This document shows positions 33,917 through 46,405 of a DNA stretch of 64,000 nt, one piece after another. Source of the stretch: Lojkania enalia (Eukaryota; Ascomycota; Dothideomycetes; Pleosporales); NCBI GenBank assembly GCA_010094045.1, contig ML986588.1:124001-188000 (forward strand), in the 5' to 3' direction. The position numbers were made by a program, and so were the translations under genes. Position 1 is the stretch's first letter. Each line of letters begins with the position of its first letter. The notes under the pieces are model-generated. The model was not told the DNA's origin. It saw nothing but the letters and a program-made list of their open reading frames with translations, and made no database searches.

Positions 33917-34243
33917 GAGGGGTCGGATTGGGTCGGATTGGGCTGGTTGGTGCATTTGCATTGTATTGGGCGGCATTTATGGTTGGATACCTTAGTATTT
34001 GGGTGACATTGGATTTGGCGGCTATTCTTGCCATGACATTGGGCCGTGCAACTGGATTCGGCAACGTGCAAATAGCAATTACAGCAACTATGGAATATTC
34101 AGATGTTCATGATCTCGATAGATCGATCCTGGTATCTCTACAGACGAAAGAAAATATGTTCCAAAAATGGGTTCCCTCAAATCCTAGCTTTTTGTATACA
34201 ATTACCAATTCTCCACCGCAAAGAAGCGTAGGTCGTAGACCGC
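33917..34243. other. Convergent 3' region, Tfb2 and Aquarius
   Basis: About 330 bp between two converging stops; presumably both 3' UTRs. Short GGTCGGATT repeats at 33922-33945. No gene. Confidence 0.45.
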
Positions 34244-37200
34244 CTATTCTTCGGGTTCCTCCGGCTCCTCCGGCTCATCATATACATCTTCCTCAATCAA
34301 GATGTCCTCCTCCCTACCCCCCTCATCCTCATCAACCTCCATATTCACATCCTGGCTCGGAATAACAGCCTTCCCAGCTTTCAGCGCTTCAATCTTCACC
34401 TTCGTTATTTCAAACACATATTGTCCTAAATGCTCTACGCCTTCCATCACTGCTTCCTGTCCCTCTTCCCCCTTCTCGGTTACAAGTCTTTTGGTCTCAC
34501 CATACATCTCACCAGTAACGAGAACGAGTTTATCGGGTCTGGAGAGGAGGATGTCAAAAGCAGGCTTAAGCTCAAAGCATGATTCGAAAACGGAGCGGCG
34601 ACCGAGGATATAGAGGCCCAGCCTAGCACGCGAGAGCGCAACAGTTAGACGGCGGATATCGCGCAGGTAGCCTATTGAGCGGGTGCGGACGAGCGAGAGA
34701 ATAATATCTGCATGCTTTAGTTAGCTCCTAACTCCCGACTTGGGGAAGAGGGTGGCAAGGACTTACGGTCGTTCTGCTCTCCTTGATATTTGTCCACGGT
34801 CGCTACTATCCTTGGTAACCCGAACAGCCTATTTCCCTTGCACCTATGATTTAGTACGTCTTTGATCAACGCCCGTTGACCGGCGTAGGTTGTCAGTATG
34901 GAGATCTTGGTCGCTGGATAGCCGAGTAGACGCATGTACATGAATATTGCAACGGCATACTCGGCTTCACCGAGATTCTGGATGAAATGAGGCGTGGGCT
35001 CCATCTCGCCCTTACCCTTGTAGTCTGAAACATCGATGAATTGGTACTCGTACTTGAAACCTGCATTTGCGATCTGAAACTCAGGAAGTGTTTCTACAGA
35101 TGGTAAATTTCCAAGTTTTGGGTATCGCCATTTGTATAGCTCGGCGATGGAAGAGCGGGTACGACCTTGCTGGTCTAGCATTACGGTCGGTACCCCAAGT
35201 CTAACGAGGCGGAGGAAGAGAGATTGCTCAAGATTAGCATACTGTCTGAAAGCGAGGTTTTGGATGATAGGGGAGTTCTGAAGATGGTCTCCACAAAGGA
35301 CAATGCGCTGAAGGGGTAGCTCGCCGTTCTGAGGATTTTGGAGAGCGAGAGGAATGAAGTTCTCGATCTCGGTGATTTGTGCCGCTTCCTCCATGATCAC
35401 ATTGTCGTAGTGGAAGCCCAGCGATGCTATCTCCTGTCGTCGCATAGCAGCGTGTGTAGATGTCATGGCGATGATGCGGGCCTCTTTGACAAGCAAGTAG
35501 TTGGCTTTATCGCGAGGGTTACGCAGGATCTCGAAGGGACGAATGTCCTCGAGTTCAGCAAAGATCTTCTCAACATGGTGATAGCAACCACGCACAATGT
35601 CCACAATTTCCTCGCGCGAAGTGCCCGGAGGAAACAGAGGCTGCGGTGCGTTGGAAAAGTAATATTTAAATGGAAACTCGGTGATAATCTGTTCGACACT
35701 GAAATCCTGGGACTGAACATTATCCCAGTACCGCGCCCATGCCGGCTTCACATAGACCATATTGAAGTAATCTGCTGTCTCGCACGATTGGCCATGTGAA
35801 CCCGGCGCGTTGAAGTTCTTCGCTAGGCGATCAACTTCAGCCAAGTAGTGCGTGCCTCTCTCCATGAAAGACTCTACACGGCCATGCTTGCTATAGCTCG
35901 CTTCAGTTTCGAGTTCCTCCTCGCCATGACCCAAGCGTAGGAGGTGGCGCTCATCAATATCGAGCGCCACAATCTTCTGGAAAAGCTGGTTGAGGGCCTG
36001 ATTGCTATGTGCAACCAAGAGAGTCCGTTGGTCCGGGAAGTTGTGATATATATTAGATATAATTTGGGTCGCGACGTCCGTCTTTCCGGTACCCGGCGGG
36101 CCGACCACAACAGTAAGACCAGGCTGAGTCCCAGAAGTTATCGCTTCGATTTGTGCAGGGGTGAAGCGGACCTTGTTCAGCCTGGGGGCATCTACAGGGT
36201 ATGGCCCTGTATTCGGAGACTTGTATGTAGAGACATGCAGAGACTCATGCACAGGTTGTGCAACCTCGACTTGATCACGGCGTCGCTTCTTTGATGATCG
36301 TACAGGAACTACATCTAGTTCAGCTGCGGGGAACTTGACAACGTACGGAGGCCCAAAGGAAGATTGGGCGCTTTCGTGGGGTTCAACGGATTTGCCGGGC
36401 AGGCTTTCGATCAGGTGCTGCCAGTCCAAGAAGGTATCACGAAAGTCTATTGAGTGCAAACGGTTAGGGAGACGTTGGTAGGATGCAGAAGCAGGATCAC
36501 CGTAGCCTAGGAAGACCTCCTGGAGCCAGGATGGCGATGGAATGTCCGTAAGAGTTAACCGCTTGATGGAGTCCAGGATAGGACGGAAGTTGTTCTCTCG
36601 TCCTCGTCGGCGCACAATGAGATTGATACGCTCGTAGACATCAGGCCTCCCGTGAGCTACACGGTCAATATCCTCCTTGTACTGCCTCGCATCCAGATTT
36701 AGAATCAGCCGTCGCTGTCGCGCTCGTGGGACGCCGCCCGTGTAGGCCTGCTCACGGAGAGGTTTCCCATTGTCGTCCAGAACCTGCACGACTTCCGCAC
36801 ACCTCAGCTTACGCAGGCCCAGTTGGTCCCCAGTGCTCTGCTCGTCCGAATGGCCATTGCGCATGGGGACGTCCTCGGATCCTTCAACGGAAAGCAAGAA
36901 CACCACATCGTCTGGTTTCAGTGATTCCCATTCCCTTTGTACATTGTTCTGTAAGCGGCTAACATCCAGAATAACCTCCACCCGAACATGGGCTGGATGC
37001 TCTTCGCCAACCCGTGAAGGCGCGACATCCACGATGGCAGGTTTGGAGATAGGTATCGACATCCTTGAAAAGCCTCCGAACTTCGTGTTGACACCCTTGC
37101 CTCGTGGCTGTACGCGTTTTGCTACATCCTCCATATCTTTCCGTATGCCGTAAAAAGACTCACACCTGTACAACACGAATGACCTCCATAGGAAGTCGCC

Positions 37201-38677
37201 CATAGTTAGGTACTGAAGGTTAAGTTTTGGTATTGCGAGTGGCCTTGAACCATTGTACGATTCGTTCCGGAGGAATGTGTTCTCATACAAAGTCCGCTCA
37301 GTCGGCAGGATAGGCATATCGCGTATTATGTCTTTGAAGGTGGGCCTCTGCTCAACCAGTGATATCAGTGTCTCCAGGAAGAAAGACCTGTCCTGTACTA
37401 GATAGGACGACTTGGGGTATTCAGTTCGTAAGCCCATCAATGAACACAGCTGTACAAGCTCCGAGTCGTCCAGAGTTCGTAGATGACCCTCCAGCTCTTC
37501 TCTATTGCCAATGCTTCCGTAGTGTGCCAGAGCTAGCAGCTGCAGCTTATCTTGAAACGTTGCATATCCAACTCTTTGCAGCTTCGCCAAGCGTTCATAA
37601 TGCTCTTGATCATACTCCAGTTTTGATAATTGTTTTCCTGTCTGATCCTCGATGGGAAAGTAGGAAAAATGGCCCAGGAGATTGAACAGATCTCGGAAAA
37701 GACCATTATCCTCGTCCGTATACATTGGAGACAAGCTGATTGCCGAAAGCAAATTGAGGTCATGTAATAGCGAATTCACATATCTCCTCGTCGGCAGCTG
37801 ACTCTGCAGGTCCGTAAGAAGCTCCATGAAGCGCTCACAATAAGCCAAGTTGTCCTCAATCTCCTGCCTAGTCGTGCTATTGTACAGTCGATCCACAAAG
37901 TCTAGTACTAATGTGTACAACCATGATCGCTCAAACCGTAGCCTGGCCTTCAGTGCGTCGTCTCCGCTGTCGAACCGCTTAGACGCTGCCCGCCAAGCCT
38001 TCCTTAAGATCGGGTTCTGCTCAAAGAGGTGCTCCCTCGCTACACCTGAATGTAGGTTTTGCCATATGGATATTGAAACCAGCGGCGCGCACTCCTTCCG
38101 TACAATACCACTGTCCAGGCTTTGAAATGCGCCGATGATGAAAGAAATGAGTTGCGTCCGGATCTTCGTAGCATGGGAGGGGTCGACAGCCATAGATAGT
38201 ATTCGCCTAAAGAAGGAAGAGAATTCGGTCGGCTTGTCCGCAAAATGTTCTACTCATTGTTAGCATTCAATCACGTAGATAAATGCTCCGACGTTTCTTA
38301 CCCCAAGAAGGTAGATTCTCCCTCCTCTTGACATTGATCATAAGCGCCAGTAGTAGATGGTGGTAATTCGACGCATCCTCAGTGAATCCAGGCCAAAGGT
38401 AGCGCTCCAGCAGCTGCAGGTTCTCTAATACGAGTAGCGATGGGTATGCGAAGTCAACTTCGGCCAACTTGTCCCATAGCTCTTGTTTGACTACTTCCGG
38501 CCGGACTTTAGGCGCCTTGGGTGCGCTTAACCAGTGCTTCCTCGCTACCTGCGCGAGGTGATTTTCTCCAGACAAATCGGCGACGGTAGGGCGGGCATGC
38601 AGACTCGAGACATCAGTCGCAACGGTTGAAGCGGCATTCCGGTCCGTTTCCAGGCCATCCTGCTTGATGTCCTCCAT
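34244..38677 (-). CDS. AQR: Aquarius/Cwf11 intron-binding spliceosomal RNA helicase
   Basis: Three minus-strand exons, 38677-38302, 38249-34767 and 34707-34244, encode 1440 residues, matching the family. The N-terminal armadillo-like domain includes VKQELWDKLAEVDFAYPSLL and SMAVDPSHATKIRTQLISF. The SF1 helicase core has [11 protein letters not shown] (Walker A), VIMEEAAQITEIENFIPL (motif II with EEAA in place of DEAA, as in this family), LLDQQGRTRSSIAELYKWRY, and VDKYQGEQND joined to HIILSLVRTRSIGYLRD. The C-terminus is acidic with EPEEPEEPEE. Aquarius binds introns upstream of the branch site and belongs to the intron-binding complex. It begins 260 bp from the complex I gene. Confidence 0.94.
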
Positions 38678-38937
38678 CTCTTCGACTTCTCTCCCAGTAT
38701 TCTCAGTCAGAGGTTGAAGGTATGGCGGTACGTGGCTGGCGCGCTCATTGTTGTCGCATCTCGATGCGCAGGCTCAAGCAGCGCGACGCGCCAAGAGAAA
38801 AGTTTAGGACGTGAATGGGCAGAGCTTGGGCCTCTTACGGCGGCGCGGAACCTGCCGTCCCTCAAGGTTGTACCTCACCTCGCTCCGACGAGCTTCTTCG
38901 CAACACCACATCCGATTACATCCCCTCACTGCCCACC
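38678..38937. promoter_or_regulatory. Bidirectional promoter, Aquarius and complex I 21-kDa genes
   Basis: Only 260 bp separate the two divergent start codons. No canonical site is claimed. Confidence 0.45.
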
Positions 38938-39713
38938 ATGGAGCAAACTGGCGAGCCCGACCCCTACACCACTCCGGTGATGCCGTCAAAGGTACCCCAG
39001 GGCCAATATCCTGTACGCAATTGCAATTGACTTCAATTGGTGCGAGAAAATAGCTAACATGCCACAGCTCATCGACAATGATCCGTAGGACCCTGACCCC
39101 CCTTCGCGCCGTAGACCAACATTCTAATTGCGAATCGCAGGCACATCTCCCGCGTCTTTCGATATACCCGCCCGTCTGATTGGTTCTGGGGTGCCTGTGT
39201 AGGAGCAATCAGTCCCGGACTGCTACTATACTGGGAAAAAGTGTCGCCCTCATTCGTTGGCAAGGGAGGCTTTGCATCCATCATGCGCCTGACCGGTGCA
39301 ATTGGCGTTACCGGTTGTGTGTTCTTCGCCTACTCGAACTCCTGCCGTACGTGGACCCGTCTTATATCCTCGTCCAGTTGCAACCAACGAGAATCGACTT
39401 ATGGCGTCGTGCTAATGTGATATCAACAGATCGATTTTATGGTGCCCGTGAAAATCGCCGCGAGATCGAGATGGACATGCGGGAAATGGTCGACAAAGTC
39501 AAGGCGGGCAAGCCCTTGTACGGCGAGTCGAGACTCACCGAATACCAGCAAGGCGTAGCACACCGGAATTCGCGCTACGCAGCTATTTTCATCCACGTCA
39601 TCCCGTGGCCGAATTTTGTCAACCACCCTTATCATGGGGTGGATACTGCTAAGTACTACCGACAGGCCGAGCGGGAGTTGGAGGCGGAAAGATTGGAGAG
39701 GGAGGGCAAGTAA
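38938..39713 (+). CDS. nuo-21: NADH-ubiquinone oxidoreductase 21-kDa subunit (complex I accessory)
   Basis: Four exons, 38938-39012, 39068-39084, 39141-39346 and 39430-39713, encode 193 residues. Exon 2 is a 17-nt micro-exon coding LIDNDP. The protein reads VPQGQYPLIDNDPHISRVFR, then RPSDWFWGACVGAISPGLLL, VSPSFVGKGGFASIMRLTGA, HRFYGARENRREIEMDMREM and FNFVNH-type HVIPWPNFVNHPYHGVDTA, ending in a charged helix. This matches the fungal 21-kDa complex I subunit (NADH_u_ox N and C domains). Two hydrophobic segments (about residues 45-62 and 75-95) fit inner-membrane insertion. It is an accessory subunit without cofactors. Confidence 0.92.
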
Positions 39714-39987
39714 GGCAAAGTAAGGAAGCATTGGATGCGCAAGACACCCTAGGTTTATGTGGGTCAGGTGTACACAAGTTAGAGACTCTGACGTGAAGAT
39801 GTATCAACAAAGTTTCTTTACTTCTTGGTATCAAAACGCTCGGAACCTAGAAACTATCTATCACGTGCTACCACCATACCCCTCACAGCTGACATAAAAG
39901 GAGGTATCAACAGCCTTCCCATGCAATCATTCATATGAAGAGATAAAAATTCACATCCGAAAGAAACGAAGCCCACTTCTCCGCCGT

Positions 39988-42916
39988 CTAGATCTTCAGC
40001 TCACCCATTGACGTTTTCCTCAAATGCACATTAACATCCTCCTGCTCAATACTTGACTCTTTTGTACAGATCCAAGTCGATGCATACATATTCACACTAA
40101 ACACAAGTCAGTCAGAAAGTCAAAGAGTCCGGTATCAAAAGCAACTCACCGGTCAATACAGCTCCCAGGTACCCTAACAGCAACCCTCTTACAAGCAAAC
40201 CCGGATTCTTCAAACTTGGCAATATACCACGGTGTGAGTCCCGCACTGCGCAGCATCACGCGTCCCTTAACCTTCAGTGCCCTGTTCATAGCGCGAATCT
40301 GTCTCACCGCCTGCTTCCCCTCAGGCGGGAACCAATCCATTGAATCCATCACGACGACAATCGTCAACGTACTCGGCCGCATCCTCGCAATAATCTCGCT
40401 AATCTCATCGGTATGGATCCGCAGTCCGCTAAATGCATTTGGCTTCGACAGCTTGAGATGCGATTTCGGCGCGAGGTACGTCGGATGGCTGGTAGGCGTG
40501 TAGCGGCCCAGAAGCGTGAGCAGGTAGTAATGATTCTGCGTCGAGAGTAGCGTGGTATTAACTACCGGTTCAAACGTATTAAGCACGTATTCATACACCG
40601 CATGGCCGCTCCTGTTCTTCTCGCTGGCGCTGCCAACTACGTCGTCCTGCCGCTTGTAGTCGGCCTCGATCATGTTGCGCTGGGCTGGCGGCACGCCGAG
40701 GGCTTTCCAAAGCCACTTTTCGTTACCGATGACAGACCAGGTGAGGATCTTGCTGTGCAGGACCGAGCGGATGCTACGGCGCCAGATCTCGCGTTGCTCG
40801 TTGAGGGTCTGCGCCGCGCAGAGCTTCTTGACTTCTTTGGTGAGGCCAAGGACTTGGAAGAGCCAGCCTACAAGCGTGAGGGCGTTGCCCGAGCCGCCGG
40901 AGTAGTAGAGCCCTTGTTTAGAAAAGACCGAGGGCCCAGATTGAAGCCAGTATTGGAAGGCTAGGGAGGACATGTGCGGAGAGAGTTTGTTAATGAGGAG
41001 GGAGCGGAAGTCTACGTGTTTACCTTCGCCGAATAACTTCCAGACATCAGAGTAGCCGAGGGCTGTGAATGCTGCGACTTTGAGTTCGAGAAGGTGGTTT
41101 TGGGTAGGGTTGAGGTCAACAGCATGTATTCTACGGGGCGAGTCGAGGGCGAAGGATAGGATGTTGTCGCCGGCGCTGGTAATGGCTAGGACGACATCAT
41201 CGGGGCATACTTTCAAAAGACGGGCATCTGCACGATCGTCTTCCCACGTAAATGCGTAAATGTAGCTGTTGTTGAAGCGCTTGTGCTTCTCGAGGGATTC
41301 ATCATAATGGATTCGCCAGTGATGGTTTTGATACCTACAGATACCGATTAGGCATATCCAAATCTAAGATACATAAAACTTACCAAGTTGCCGGAAGAGG
41401 GAGACTAGATTGCAAATTTACAATCGCAGATTCGTATGCTTTTGATCGAATTTCGACGTCAGTTTGAGTTGGACCTGTCTGGAGGTCGAGAGCTGAAAGA
41501 TAGGGAGATTCCGTTGCGGCAGCATCGATTTCTGCAAGCTTCGCAGTCGATGCACCATGATCTTTCGAGCATCCTATCCAGATGTAATATGGCAGTTTTA
41601 CACCGAAGAAACTGTTCCGAGCATTGATGCCTAGGACAGTGCCAAATCGGTATTCGAGGTAATCCTACGGGAGTAAGCGAGAGCTGCATACCAAGACTCA
41701 TTGCCGGCAATCCCTACCCTTCGTGCAGGTTCAAGATTGACCCTATCAATCTCGAACCAAGTACGCCAGAATACTCGAGAGATCCAAACACAGTGTCGAT
41801 CGATAACACCTCCGGTGTAGTTGCGACTCGCATAATCGACCTGATTTTGAACGTAGAAGTCACAGACGCCGATTACACCGTTAGGAGAAAGTAACGAAGA
41901 AAGAGAGTCAATGACGGGATAAAACTCAGGAATCATAGAAAGAGCATAGCTCATAGTCACGAGCTCGGCGCCCCCAGCGTCAGCATTCTCATCTAGATCG
42001 CGAACATTTTGGCCTTGGAGGATGAGTTCTTTGCGGTAATGAGCATCATTTTCATGCTCATGCAAGCGGAAAGTGCGGGCATCCTGGCATATGACTTTTA
42101 CATTCGTCCAGCCGAGTCTACTAAATCTTTTTCGTGCCATTTCGCACAAGCTAGGAGAGAGGTCGACGACGTCTTGCAATATGGTCAGAACTTTGCTCAA
42201 TAGCATCAAATAGCCACTACGTACAAACAGTGCGGAAGAAGTCAGGAACAGATAGATAAGTTCCCATTTGTTCCACACTAGGGTTGTTAGTCTGGTGCCG
42301 GAAATCGCAGGTATCAAAAGATTACTTGTGGCCAGTTCCGCCGCCAATCTATTATTGTAAGTGTCGCAATGATACGAGAACCCTGCAATACGTACGTCGA
42401 CCCAAACAGGCCTCTGAGGGATCAATCCGGCCTCGGTGCGGTGCTTTAGTTGCGCGGCTACTAAACCGAGCATGTCCTCCCGTCCGCGTAAAAGCCTAAT
42501 GCGTGTCGCATCGTACACGTCCGCTTGCGCCTTGTAGAAGCTTTCCTTCAAAGGCGTCAAAAATTAGTCGATTCGCTTCCCCTGTGAATTCGTAAACATA
42601 CCAAAGCATCCTGCTGATTTCCGGTACCGTCTCCGGTATGGGGTTTCACGAAACAGGCATACACGAATTTCAAATATGCCTGCAGAGTATTCGCTTCATT
42701 GGGAGATCTGCCTTTCGGCTTGAGAGCAGCAACAAAGACAGTCGCCAGGAAAAGGCCAACGACACACAGGGCAACTGTGATGAGATGGAAGGGGTCACGA
42801 GGAACAAGCGCTGAGAGGCCCAGCATGGCTGAGCAAAGCAGGAGCACAGCCAAAGTGGAGGAAAAAGAGACAGCGCAAAAACAGGCGCAAGAGCTGCTAG
42901 AGGGGCTTAAATGCAA
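39988..42916 (-). CDS. BTA1: Betaine lipid synthase, BtaB-BtaA fusion
   Basis: Eight minus-strand exons, 42916-42602, 42545-42396, 42348-42326, 42277-42225, 42172-41718, 41664-41384, 41334-40150 and 40096-39988, sum to 856 residues. Two membrane segments lie within residues 15-68. A SAM methyltransferase (BtaB-like) follows: VWVDIGGGTGHNVEQM at about 152-167, VVDLSPSLCEMARKRF, VTMSYALSMIPEFY. A BtaA-like half (DUF3419) follows with AITSAGDNILSFALDS near 477 and IHAVDLNPTQNHLLELK, then MDSMDWFPPEGKQAV. BtaA transfers the 3-amino-3-carboxypropyl group of SAM to diacylglycerol; BtaB adds three methyl groups, giving the phosphorus-free lipid DGTS. The order is the reverse of the algal fusion. Fungi make DGTS on phosphate starvation. 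Confidence 0.93.
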
Positions 42917-43689
42917 AGAGCTGTCGGGCTGGCTATCCGATGTCGGGTCACAGCGATGTTAGTCCACATGATGCTAAACGGCCAACATGCTCGAGATTTT
43001 GGTGGCCAAACAGAGTGAAGTTCGCCAGCCAATTAAATCAGGCACATGCCGTCCAGTTTCAGGGAAAGGCTTGGAGCGGCGCTGTGGCCCTGCGTGAAGG
43101 CCAAGTAGTCAACCATGAATGGCAGTCCAGTGTGTGGGAGGGGGTTCCCAACCGCTATCAGCGGCTATGCAGGGTAGAAAGGGCGAAAGATTCTCCAGAT
43201 GTAATGTACCGGTGGGGATGCACTGCGTGATAACGAGCCTATCAAGGCATACTTCACTTCCTCGTGCTTGAGGCCGTGGTGTTGAGGTTGCCCGGCCGCT
43301 TATTCCACCTGTTCGTCGCTTGTTCCTGGGCCAATCAGCAGCCGCGCCTGAGCGCGTGTCGATTTCGCTCATCAGCGACGTTGTTCAGATAAGGTGCGGG
43401 CTGTGACCTGCACATCATCAACATCCGTAAGGCTCAGACCTGCAGACCGCGCCTGTGCCGAAGCCAGGCGAGGCCCGAGTGTGCTACGCTTCAATTAGTA
43501 ACCACAGGAGAACGGCAGCTGTTCACCCGACTCCCGCCACTTCGTTGTCCCACAACACATTGAGCCTTCTAGAAGCGACTGTAAGGCTACTTTCGTAGTG
43601 CTTCGATTCCTAGATTCTATTTATTATGGATACAAGCGCAGCAAGCGCCCATCCCCACCAACAACAGCAACCCAGCCATGAGTGCGCCA
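42917..43689. other. Intergenic, BTA1 5' flank to Rpt5 3' end
   Basis: About 770 bp, relatively GC-rich. It holds the BTA1 promoter and the 3' region of Rpt5. Short frames on both strands have no domain. No coding call. Confidence 0.45.
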
Positions 43690-45261
43690 CTACGCGTAGA
43701 AGTTGACCGTGTCCTTCTTCTTGGCCTGGAGGCAGCGTTAGCGCAGGCACATCAGAGCTGTCTGGGATGGAACGTACCTGAACTTCTGCAATGGCGTCGA
43801 CATAATGCTCGTGACTGATCTTCTGCTGCCCTGACCGGAGAGCAATCATGCCTGCCTCGACGCACACAGCCTTCAGCTGGGCGCCACCAAACTCATCCGT
43901 ACTCCGCGCCAGCTCTGGCCAGTTGACACCATCGTCCACATTCATCTTCCTGGAGTGGATGCGGAGGATCTGAGCTCGCGCCTCTTCGTTTGGTAGCGGG
44001 AACTCTATCTTTCTGTCTAGACGACCTGAACGCAGCAGCGCGGGGTCGAGGACATCGACACGGTTTGTCGCAGCAAGAACCTTCACACGGTCGTCGGACG
44101 CAAAGCCGTCCAGTTGGTTGAGGAGCTCCAACATGGTTCGCTGCACTTCTCTGTCGCCAGACTTTTCAGAATCGAAACGCTTAGTACCGACTGCATCCAG
44201 CTCATCAATGAAGATGATTGATGGTGCCTTTTCTTTGGCAAGGGCAAAGCAGTCTCGCACCAATTTCGCGCCGTCTCCTATGAACATTTGAACGAGTTGC
44301 GGACCGGCGAGTTTTAGGAAGGTCGCATCAGTCTGAGCTGCGCAGGCTCGGGCAAGTAAGGTTTTGCCAGTGCCCGGAGGACCATACATCAGGGCACCTA
44401 CAGGGAGTGTTAGATACAATGAAGAAGCTGTCCGCGCGAGGGAATACATACCTTTAGGGGCCTTGATACCGATCTTCTTGAAGCGCTCTGCTTCCTTCAT
44501 GGGCCATACGACAGCCTCTACTAGCTCCTCAATCTGCTTATCCAGACCTCCAACATCATTGTACTTCTCTGTTGGCTTCTCATCGACTTCCATTGCTTTG
44601 ACTCTACTGTCATACTCAGCGGGTAGTGTGTCCAGTACCAAGTATGAATCCTTGTTCACTCCAATGAGGTCACCGGGTTTTAGCTTCTCATGATCTACGA
44701 GACCAATAAGAGGTAGGAAAATAGTCTGTCGTGTGGAGGTCTTGATAACGGCTGATTTGCCGACGCGAGTGGCGTCAAGGTCGATGTTGGCTCCCTCTTC
44801 AGCAGCTTCTGCCGTGACATCGAGATCCAGTATCTCCACTACATTTCCGACGAGATATGGGAGCTGCCTATATCCAAAGTGTCAGCTGTTATGTATATAA
44901 TGTAGCGTCTTAGTTTGCGGCGCCTTGGTCATAGGCCATACCTATTGTTCTCGATCTTATCCAGATTGTCCTTGATCTTGTCGTTCATAGACGCCTTTTC
45001 GTGCGATAACCGTTGGAATTCGCTCTTCATGATTCTAAGGTCATTCTCTAGTAATCGTTTCCGGGCGACGATATCTCGTGTGGATGAATTTAGAATCTCC
45101 TCATCAAGGATTTCCTCCTCTGGCTCGGCATCCTTCATTTCTGCATCCCCATCGGCTTTTTTGCCATCCTTACCGTCGCCGTCGCCGTCCTTCTTCTTAT
45201 CATCCTTCTTTTCCTCCTTCTGCTCGCGCTCAAGATCATCAAGGTCTTCGAGTGTTGACAT
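43690..45261 (-). CDS. rpt5: 26S proteasome regulatory ATPase Rpt5 (PSMC3/TBP1)
   Basis: Four minus-strand exons, 45261-44942, 44867-44452, 44397-43778 and 43725-43690, encode 463 residues. A charged N-terminal segment rich in Lys, Asp and Glu (residues 10-50) is followed by a coiled coil, an OB domain ([17 protein letters not shown]) and the AAA module: [15 protein letters not shown] (Walker A), [14 protein letters not shown] (Walker B), [12 protein letters not shown] (arginine fingers). The last exon, 36 nt, codes [11 protein letters not shown], giving the HbYX C-terminus (F-Y-A) that docks in the 20S alpha ring and opens its gate. Rpt5 sits in the proteasome base hexamer. The Lys/Asp-rich N-terminus is longer than in yeast. 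Confidence 0.95.
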
Positions 45262-46016
45262 AGTGGCACTCGTTCGAAGCCAGTTACTGGTGGAGCGGCA
45301 AGGAGAAGATGTATTCTCTGTCTATGGTGGAAACCTGGAGTTGGAGGAGAGTTATGGCAGAAGACTGTAGCTAATGCGGGCGGTTCTAGGGTTGCTGCTT
45401 GGTGAAGCTATCAGAGGCAGCGATGGATTACGAAGGTACGTGAAGCTCCCGGGTTTACTTAGTCCCCGGCCTTGGCTATGGTCAGTGCGTTGCGGCTCCA
45501 ACCACGCTCCCTGCTGACAGCTATTTACCGTCGCTCATAAAAACCATATGCAAACGCAAATGAAATTTGGAAAATCCATGAGACGCTTGACTACTTCTCA
45601 ATCTAGCAAATGCAATTTCGTTAGTTCGTGTGTTTTGCTGCAGCTAAAGCTATAGAGCCTCTGGCAGGTCGAATTTCCAACCGGAACTCTATCTGACGAA
45701 ATCCTGGTGCAATGAGTGAAGCTATATACCTTATGAGATCTCCCGACTTAGAAGACGACAATTTTACGATAGGAAATACCTAAGTAATTCGGTTTCTATA
45801 ATCTTACCAAATAACATCAGACCGGACCATGCCTGGTGAGGCGCTTAAGGGTTCCTTACGCTTATTCATCGGTAGCGCTTTGCGTTAGTACATATAACCC
45901 CGAACACGAAGATTTGGACGAAGAGTGTTCATTCGTATTAAGGGTATGTTGGACAGATATACTTTTATCTACATAATTAGTATAATTTTAAAATTTCAGA
46001 TATTAGCAAATTGTAA
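45262..46016. other. Intergenic, Rpt5 promoter to tRNA
   Basis: About 750 bp. The Rpt5 promoter should lie in the left half. AT-rich sequence precedes the tRNA. I saw no GGTGGCAAA proteasome element in it. Confidence 0.45.
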
Positions 46017-46088
46017 GGCACCATGGCCTAATGGTAAGGCGTTGCTTTCCGGTGGCAAAGATTGAGGGTTCGAGTCCCTCTGGTGTCG
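46017..46088 (+). tRNA. tRNA-Arg (anticodon CCG)
   Basis: 72 nt without intron. Acceptor GGCACCA pairs with TGGTGTC (one G-T pair), discriminator G. D stem GCCT/AGGC with loop AATGGTA. Anticodon stem TTGCT/GGCAA, loop TTCCGGT giving anticodon CCG, which reads CGG (Arg). T stem GAGGG/CCCTC, loop TTCGAGT. Internal A and B boxes (TGGCCTAATGG, GGTTCGAGTCC) are present. Confidence 0.95.
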
Positions 46089-46093
46089 CAAAC

Positions 46094-46102
46094 TTTTCTT
46101 TT
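46094..46102 (+). terminator. RNA polymerase III terminator of the tRNA
   Basis: TTTTCTTTT begins six bases after the tRNA end, a standard T-run terminator. Confidence 0.8.
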
Positions 46103-46405
46103 GCAAGTCCTCAAGGATCTCTTTTGCTTGGCTCTAGGAGTTCAGCCTTCACTGGCGTGACCGACAGTACTTTTTGCAACGCGGGGCTAGTTCCGCGAAG
46201 CGAGGTGGGACCCCTACCAATACCCGAGCTTCTACGGGTTGCAGCACCACCCCTCCGTTTTACCGCCAACTTCATCGATCTTTTCGGAGGAAATTGCTGT
46301 CATATTTGCATTGGCCCTCTGTTCTACTTGCTCATTGGGATACTATTTTATGCCCTTTTTGCTTCTACTGCATTTCTAGCTGGGCCCCCCATCAGGCACT
46401 ACAAG
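46103..46405. other. Intergenic, tRNA to dioxygenase gene
   Basis: About 300 bp. A short open frame continues from the tRNA but has no domain. It is probably promoter of the downstream dioxygenase. Confidence 0.4.

Noticed and set aside
42940..43372. Overlapping frames on both strands between BTA1 and rpt5
   Set aside because: No domain or splice support; the region is expected to be promoter and 3' flank.
46051..46059. GGTGGCAAA, the exact proteasome-associated control element, about 790 bp from the rpt5 start
   Set aside because: It lies inside the tRNA-Arg anticodon arm and is explained by tRNA structure; it is on the far side of the promoter.
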